Assembly (NCBI GenBank): GCA_045639525.1
Contig: JAZUDI010000077.1
Span: 101,181-165,180, forward strand
Source: UBA1181 sp045639525
GTDB taxonomy: Bacteria > Bacteroidota > Bacteroidia > Bacteroidales > Paludibacteraceae
Direction of reading: 5' to 3'
DNA length: 64,000 nucleotides
Part shown: piece by piece, positions 62,809 through 64,000 of the stretch
Layout of the letters: every line of letters begins with the position of its first letter
Numbering within the stretch: position 1 is the stretch's first letter
The notes under the pieces: model-generated
The model's database searches: none
What the model was told of the DNA's origin: nothing
The model's input: the letters and a program-made list of their open reading frames with translations, nothing else
Translations under genes and position numbers: made by a program

Positions 62809-63775
62809 TCTCCGCATTCGCGCCAATACGGATCGGGAAGGTACAACCCAGCCCCACATTGACATACAACGATTGATCTCCGATGGTATATAATCCCGCA
62901 TGCTCCTTGAACATCAACGAAGCTGGCGACCATCCGAAGAAATTGAGCTGTGCGTCATGGGTGTGGCCACTTAACGTCAGCGGGATATCCTCCTGCCCTA
63001 CCACCTCACATCGCCAATGAGAGGGATCGTGGCTCAATAACACCCTAAAACCACTACTCTCGTACATTGCTTTGGATAGCACCCCAAAAGCCACTGTTTT
63101 GAATCCTTGTTCCTTGCACGACTGATTATCGACACCCAGTACAGAAAGTGTGTCGTCACCCCTTGTGATCAAGAGATTTTCGTTGCGCAACAGGTGCCAT
63201 CCCAACACATTTCGCTGGTAGTTGGCCAACTCCTCTACCCGTTCCTCTCGAGCTTTCCAATCTTTTAACTCTCTGCTATAAATAAAGAAGTCGTGGTTAC
63301 CCAACACGGAACAGACGCCATCCTTCGCCTTCAACTGTTTCAACGTCTCGGTACAAGGCGCCGCCTCACCGATTCCCAAAGAGACCAAATCGCCCGTAAA
63401 ACAGATCAAATCCGGCTTCTGCGCATTGACACTATCCACGAAGCGTTGCAACTGCTTCGGACTATCCTGGAAAGTGGAAAGATGAAAATCCGAAATATGA
63501 ACGATGCGATAACCATCAAAAGAGGCAGGCACGTCACTATGAGAAAATTGGAGTTGATTGACATCCAATTTGAATCTACCAACGAAATAACCGTAGGCAA
63601 ACATGGCCCACGTAGTCAACACCAATCCGATGGTCACCCATTTCCAAGGCGCATAGGTAAGATGCCACTGAAAATACTTTCCTAACAACCAGACAATCAA
63701 CCAAATGAAATGGACGGAAACAATCCATAGGAGCGCCAAAATAATGGGTCCCGCAATAATTAATTTAATAGGCAT
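62780..63775 (-). CDS. Membrane-anchored metallophosphoesterase
   Basis: 331 residues from the ATG at 63775; a 37-codon upstream extension runs over the transposon remnant and is rejected. Two or three N-terminal transmembrane helices (LIIAGPIILALLWIV, then two more by residue 75) precede a YkuE/Icc-like phosphoesterase: IVHISDFHLSTFQ near 112, FTGDLVSLG, VLGNHDFF, and LSGHTHDAQL, which supply the dinuclear metal ligands D, H, D, N, H, H. Substrate unknown; some relatives act on lipid UDP-sugars. Its last 29 bases overlap the OmpA-family gene on the other strand. Confidence 0.88.
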   Translation of the reverse strand: MPIKLIIAGPIILALLWIVSVHFIWLIVWLLGKYFQWHLTYAPWKWVTIGLVLTTWAMFAYGYFVGRFKLDVNQLQFSHSDVPASFDGYRIVHISDFHLSTFQDSPKQLQRFVDSVNAQKPDLICFTGDLVSLGIGEAAPCTETLKQLKAKDGVCSVLGNHDFFIYSRELKDWKAREERVEELANYQRNVLGWHLLRNENLLITRGDDTLSVLGVDNQSCKEQGFKTVAFGVLSKAMYESSGFRVLLSHDPSHWRCEVVGQEDIPLTLSGHTHDAQLNFFGWSPASLMFKEHAGLYTIGDQSLYVNVGLGCTFPIRIGANAEITVIELKRR

Positions 63776-63818
63776 AAAAAACAATATTAATTTATGGCTC
63801 AAAGATAAGCAGGATTTC

Positions 63819-64000
63819 TCAATTCTTAGAAGCTGTTTTAATTTTACTAAAATATTTTGGTTTGATGAACAAATCCTCAAAAACACCTTCGTTCTTCCAT
63901 TTGGAGAAATAGTAGTAAACTAGGTTGTAAGGAGGGAAATCCTTTGGGAGCATCCTCCACTGACACCCTGTTTTGAGAAGGTAATTGATTGCGTTTACAA
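63819..64000 (-). pseudogene. IS5-type transposase remnant, running off the window
   Basis: On the minus strand, from the window edge, the frame reads VNAINYLLKTGCQWRMLPKD, then FPPYNLVYYYFSKWKNEGVF and EDL, matching the N-terminal domain of IS5-family transposases. Then similarity stops and the frame ends with a TGA at 63819-63821 after unrelated residues, so the 3' part is missing. The last 55 bases are identical to 25643-25697. Confidence 0.85.

Noticed and set aside
63776..63886. Longer start for the metallophosphoesterase at 63886
   Set aside because: The extra 37 codons overlap transposon remnant sequence; the ATG at 63775 directly precedes the first membrane helix.
1..64000. CRISPR arrays and tRNA or rRNA genes
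   Set aside because: No regularly spaced direct repeats of 25-40 bases with spacers were seen, and no tRNA-like T-loop (GGTTCRANYCC) with acceptor pairing or rRNA sequence was noticed. A tool search could still find a missed tRNA.

Overview
The window looks like chromosomal DNA of an anaerobic Bacteroidales bacterium (Bacteroidota). The housekeeping proteins (RecQ, PPi-dependent phosphofructokinase, malate dehydrogenase, MetK, PurU, a long-tailed ribosomal protein S16) read like Bacteroidales versions. Promoters fit the Bacteroidota pattern (TTTG or TTG, about 19-22 bases, then TAnnTTTG). Several proteins carry type IX secretion (T9SS) signals. Class III ribonucleotide reductase (NrdD/NrdG) and PPi-PFK point to an anaerobic, fermentative life. 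I cannot name genus or species.

Layout. 1-3.3 kb: end of recQ, a LEA-type lipoprotein, a secreted SNase-like nuclease with a small secreted partner, and a CrcB fluoride channel. 3.3-8.9 kb: a PorP/SprF-like outer-membrane protein paired with a 1530-residue adhesin-like protein with a type B T9SS C-terminus. 9.2-11.4 kb: FecCD permease and binding lipoprotein without an ATPase gene. 11.4-14.6 kb: TetR regulator, an uncharacterised ATP-grasp-like protein, a 4'-phosphopantetheinyl transferase and a solitary GldF-like permease. 14.8-19.5 kb: rpsP and a CotH/LTD T9SS cargo protein.

19.6-25.8 kb is an accessory island, visibly richer in A+T than its flanks. It holds an esterase lipoprotein, an antitoxin whose YafQ-like toxin survives only as a C-terminal fragment, a tight three-gene operon built around a glycine-zipper small GTPase (the best candidate here for an undescribed system), an AAA+/DUF4143 ATPase preceded by helically phased repeats, and an IS5-type transposase remnant. 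Three related hairpin repeats lie on both sides of the GTPase operon.

26-46.6 kb is mostly core: DUF445, a DjlA-like co-chaperone, mtaB, a Ste24-like protease, an RlmI-like methyltransferase, pth, rplY, a FtsB/DivIC protein, an MBL hydrolase, an RsmF-like methyltransferase, PPi-PFK, mdh, metK behind an apparent SAM-II riboswitch, a DUF349 protein, DUF456, purU and a THUMP-like methyltransferase. 46.7-56.8 kb: nrdG-nrdD, an outer-membrane porin-like protein, an SLC13 dicarboxylate transporter, and a three-gene biotin-dependent acyl-CoA carboxylase operon with a structured leader. 57-62.8 kb: a 1413-residue cysteine-rich tandem-repeat T9SS cargo protein co-directional with an OmpA-family protein. 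The window closes with a metallophosphoesterase and a second remnant of the same IS5-type element.

Functional names rest on motif and family recognition by eye; no database search was run.
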